A stretch of DNA of 64,000 bases from an uncultured Lachnospiraceae bacterium (lineage in GTDB: Bacteria > Bacillota > Clostridia > Lachnospirales > Lachnospiraceae), in assembly GCA_910586405.1 (NCBI GenBank), contig CAJUII010000004.1, positions 21,084-85,083 on the forward strand. The letters are read 5' to 3'. The position numbers were made by a program, and so were the translations under genes. Positions 63,227-64,000 of this stretch are shown here, one piece after another. Each line of letters opens with the position of its first letter. Within the stretch, counting starts at the first letter, position 1. A model generated the notes under the pieces. That model was not told the DNA's origin and did no database searches. It saw only the letters and a list, made by a program, of their open reading frames with translations.

Positions 63227-64000
63227 CTAATTTTCTTCAAGTCTTCTTTTAACAATCTTTTCTTTGTCTTTATGTTTGTTCATCTGACATAATATTATAC
63301 ATTTGTTTAGATAATTTCTTTCATGATATCCCTCTTGTGTAGGGATATTTTTCATTGCCAACCTCTGATTATTCCAAATGATTCCATACAAATTAGGAAC
63401 TAATGTATGCATTCTATAACAGAAAATCCCTTCTTGCATAGTCAATAAATTTATCTCATTTGATTGAGTGTACTCTTCCATTTCACCATATACATTAGCA
63501 ATCGTTGTCATAATCATTTCCCAAACTGCAATATGTTCAGATATTCCTTCATCTTGTTCCATCTGTTTACACAATTCCAATAACATTTCAAAAACACTGT
63601 TCATACTTAGCCTACCAATATTTATAGCTATATCAAGTAGTATCTGTATTTCAACATTCGTCAGATATTTTATCCCATCTTTCAGTACTGCTTTATAAGG
63701 AACTGTATACTCCAATATTTTCACCAACTGTTCTCTGGCTTCCTCTTTAGATATCTTTTCTTGCCTTTGTTTTACAATAACCTCAATTCGTTCTTTATAT
63801 TGCCTATTTATAGGATTTTTCATATAAATATACTTTTCCAATTCCACCAGAAGTTCTTCTGTTCTATCTAAATCACGATTATTATTACATCGCATAATCT
63901 CATTAACAATAGAAAACGCTCTTACATCATCTGTAACAACCTGTAATCTTTGATACTCACCAGACAAATTCATCTTCTCAAACAAACGTCTCACCACCTC
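63227..64000 (-). CDS. TPR-type transcription regulator, RNPP/Rgg-like (5' end cut by window)
   Basis: The visible 257 residues are all helical with TPR-like repeats (IVNEIMRCNNNRDLDRTEELL, ITKANVYGEMEEYTQSNEINLL in part, KCIILCQMNKHKDKEKIVKRR). This matches the C-terminal peptide-binding region of RNPP-type regulators, whose N-terminal helix-turn-helix would lie beyond the right edge. It has no membrane segment. The frame is open to the window end, so the annotated start is outside. It converges on the secreted peptide gene. Confidence 0.7.
   Translation of the reverse strand, partial: EVVRRLFEKMNLSGEYQRLQVVTDDVRAFSIVNEIMRCNNNRDLDRTEELLVELEKYIYMKNPINRQYKERIEVIVKQRQEKISKEEAREQLVKILEYTVPYKAVLKDGIKYLTNVEIQILLDIAINIGRLSMNSVFEMLLELCKQMEQDEGISEHIAVWEMIMTTIANVYGEMEEYTQSNEINLLTMQEGIFCYRMHTLVPNLYGIIWNNQRLAMKNIPTQEGYHERNYLNKCIILCQMNKHKDKEKIVKRRLEEN

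Overview
The window reads as a chromosomal segment of a low-to-mid GC Clostridia, most likely a motile Lachnospiraceae (Roseburia/Eubacterium-like). The reasons are a Bacillus-type mbl-flgF-flgG-rod protein cluster, SpoVT and SpoVG, a paired GlgC/GlgD, an elongated PRPP synthetase, an NADP-type GdhA, and small families (for example a DUF6472-like protein) typical of that group. No rRNA, tRNA, CRISPR array or intact transposon was seen. Both ends cut a gene: comF on the left and a TPR regulator on the right.

Positions 1-29122 are almost all minus-strand housekeeping genes: comF/recD2; mbl with flagellar rod genes; bactofilin with a degenerate LytM protein; murA; an M23 hydrolase; a small alarmone synthetase; spoVT; mgtE; an orphan DUF2791 ATPase/DUF4391 pair beside a 58-59 bp tandem repeat; then aldo/keto reductase, mfd, pth, a DUF6472-like gene, spoVG and glgC-glgD. 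Positions 29437-34520 switch to the plus strand with murC, a DnaD-like and a DnaI-like replication gene and prs. DnaA-box clusters lie on both sides of this block. Positions 34583-46800 hold galE, a SodC-like protein, an ABC exporter broken by a deletion fusing its two permeases, a compact candidate type I toxin-antitoxin locus not previously annotated here, gdhA, a Na/Pi symporter and decayed gene fragments.

Positions 47080-61067 form a Ter/Yce-type stress island. It has four TerD-domain proteins, AIM24, a HAD phosphatase, a Ca2+ P-type ATPase, TelA, YceG, a soluble trypsin-like protease, a TIM-barrel C-C lyase and a PRTase-like protein with a PELOTA-like C-terminus. The TerD/TelA/YceG proteins and the calcium pump share one operon. 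The lyase, PRTase and HAD enzymes look like the proposed nucleoside-like metabolite module known from Ter gene neighbourhoods.

The right end (61286-64000) holds a radical SAM/SPASM enzyme, a 508 bp spacer with a 26 bp hairpin, a 52-residue secreted peptide, and a TPR regulator converging on the peptide with only 5 bp between stop codons. This resembles a peptide-pheromone/RNPP pair next to a peptide-modifying enzyme. A repeat family linked to minus-strand terminators (16946, 26332, 34536, 61189) shows compensatory base changes in its outer stem.
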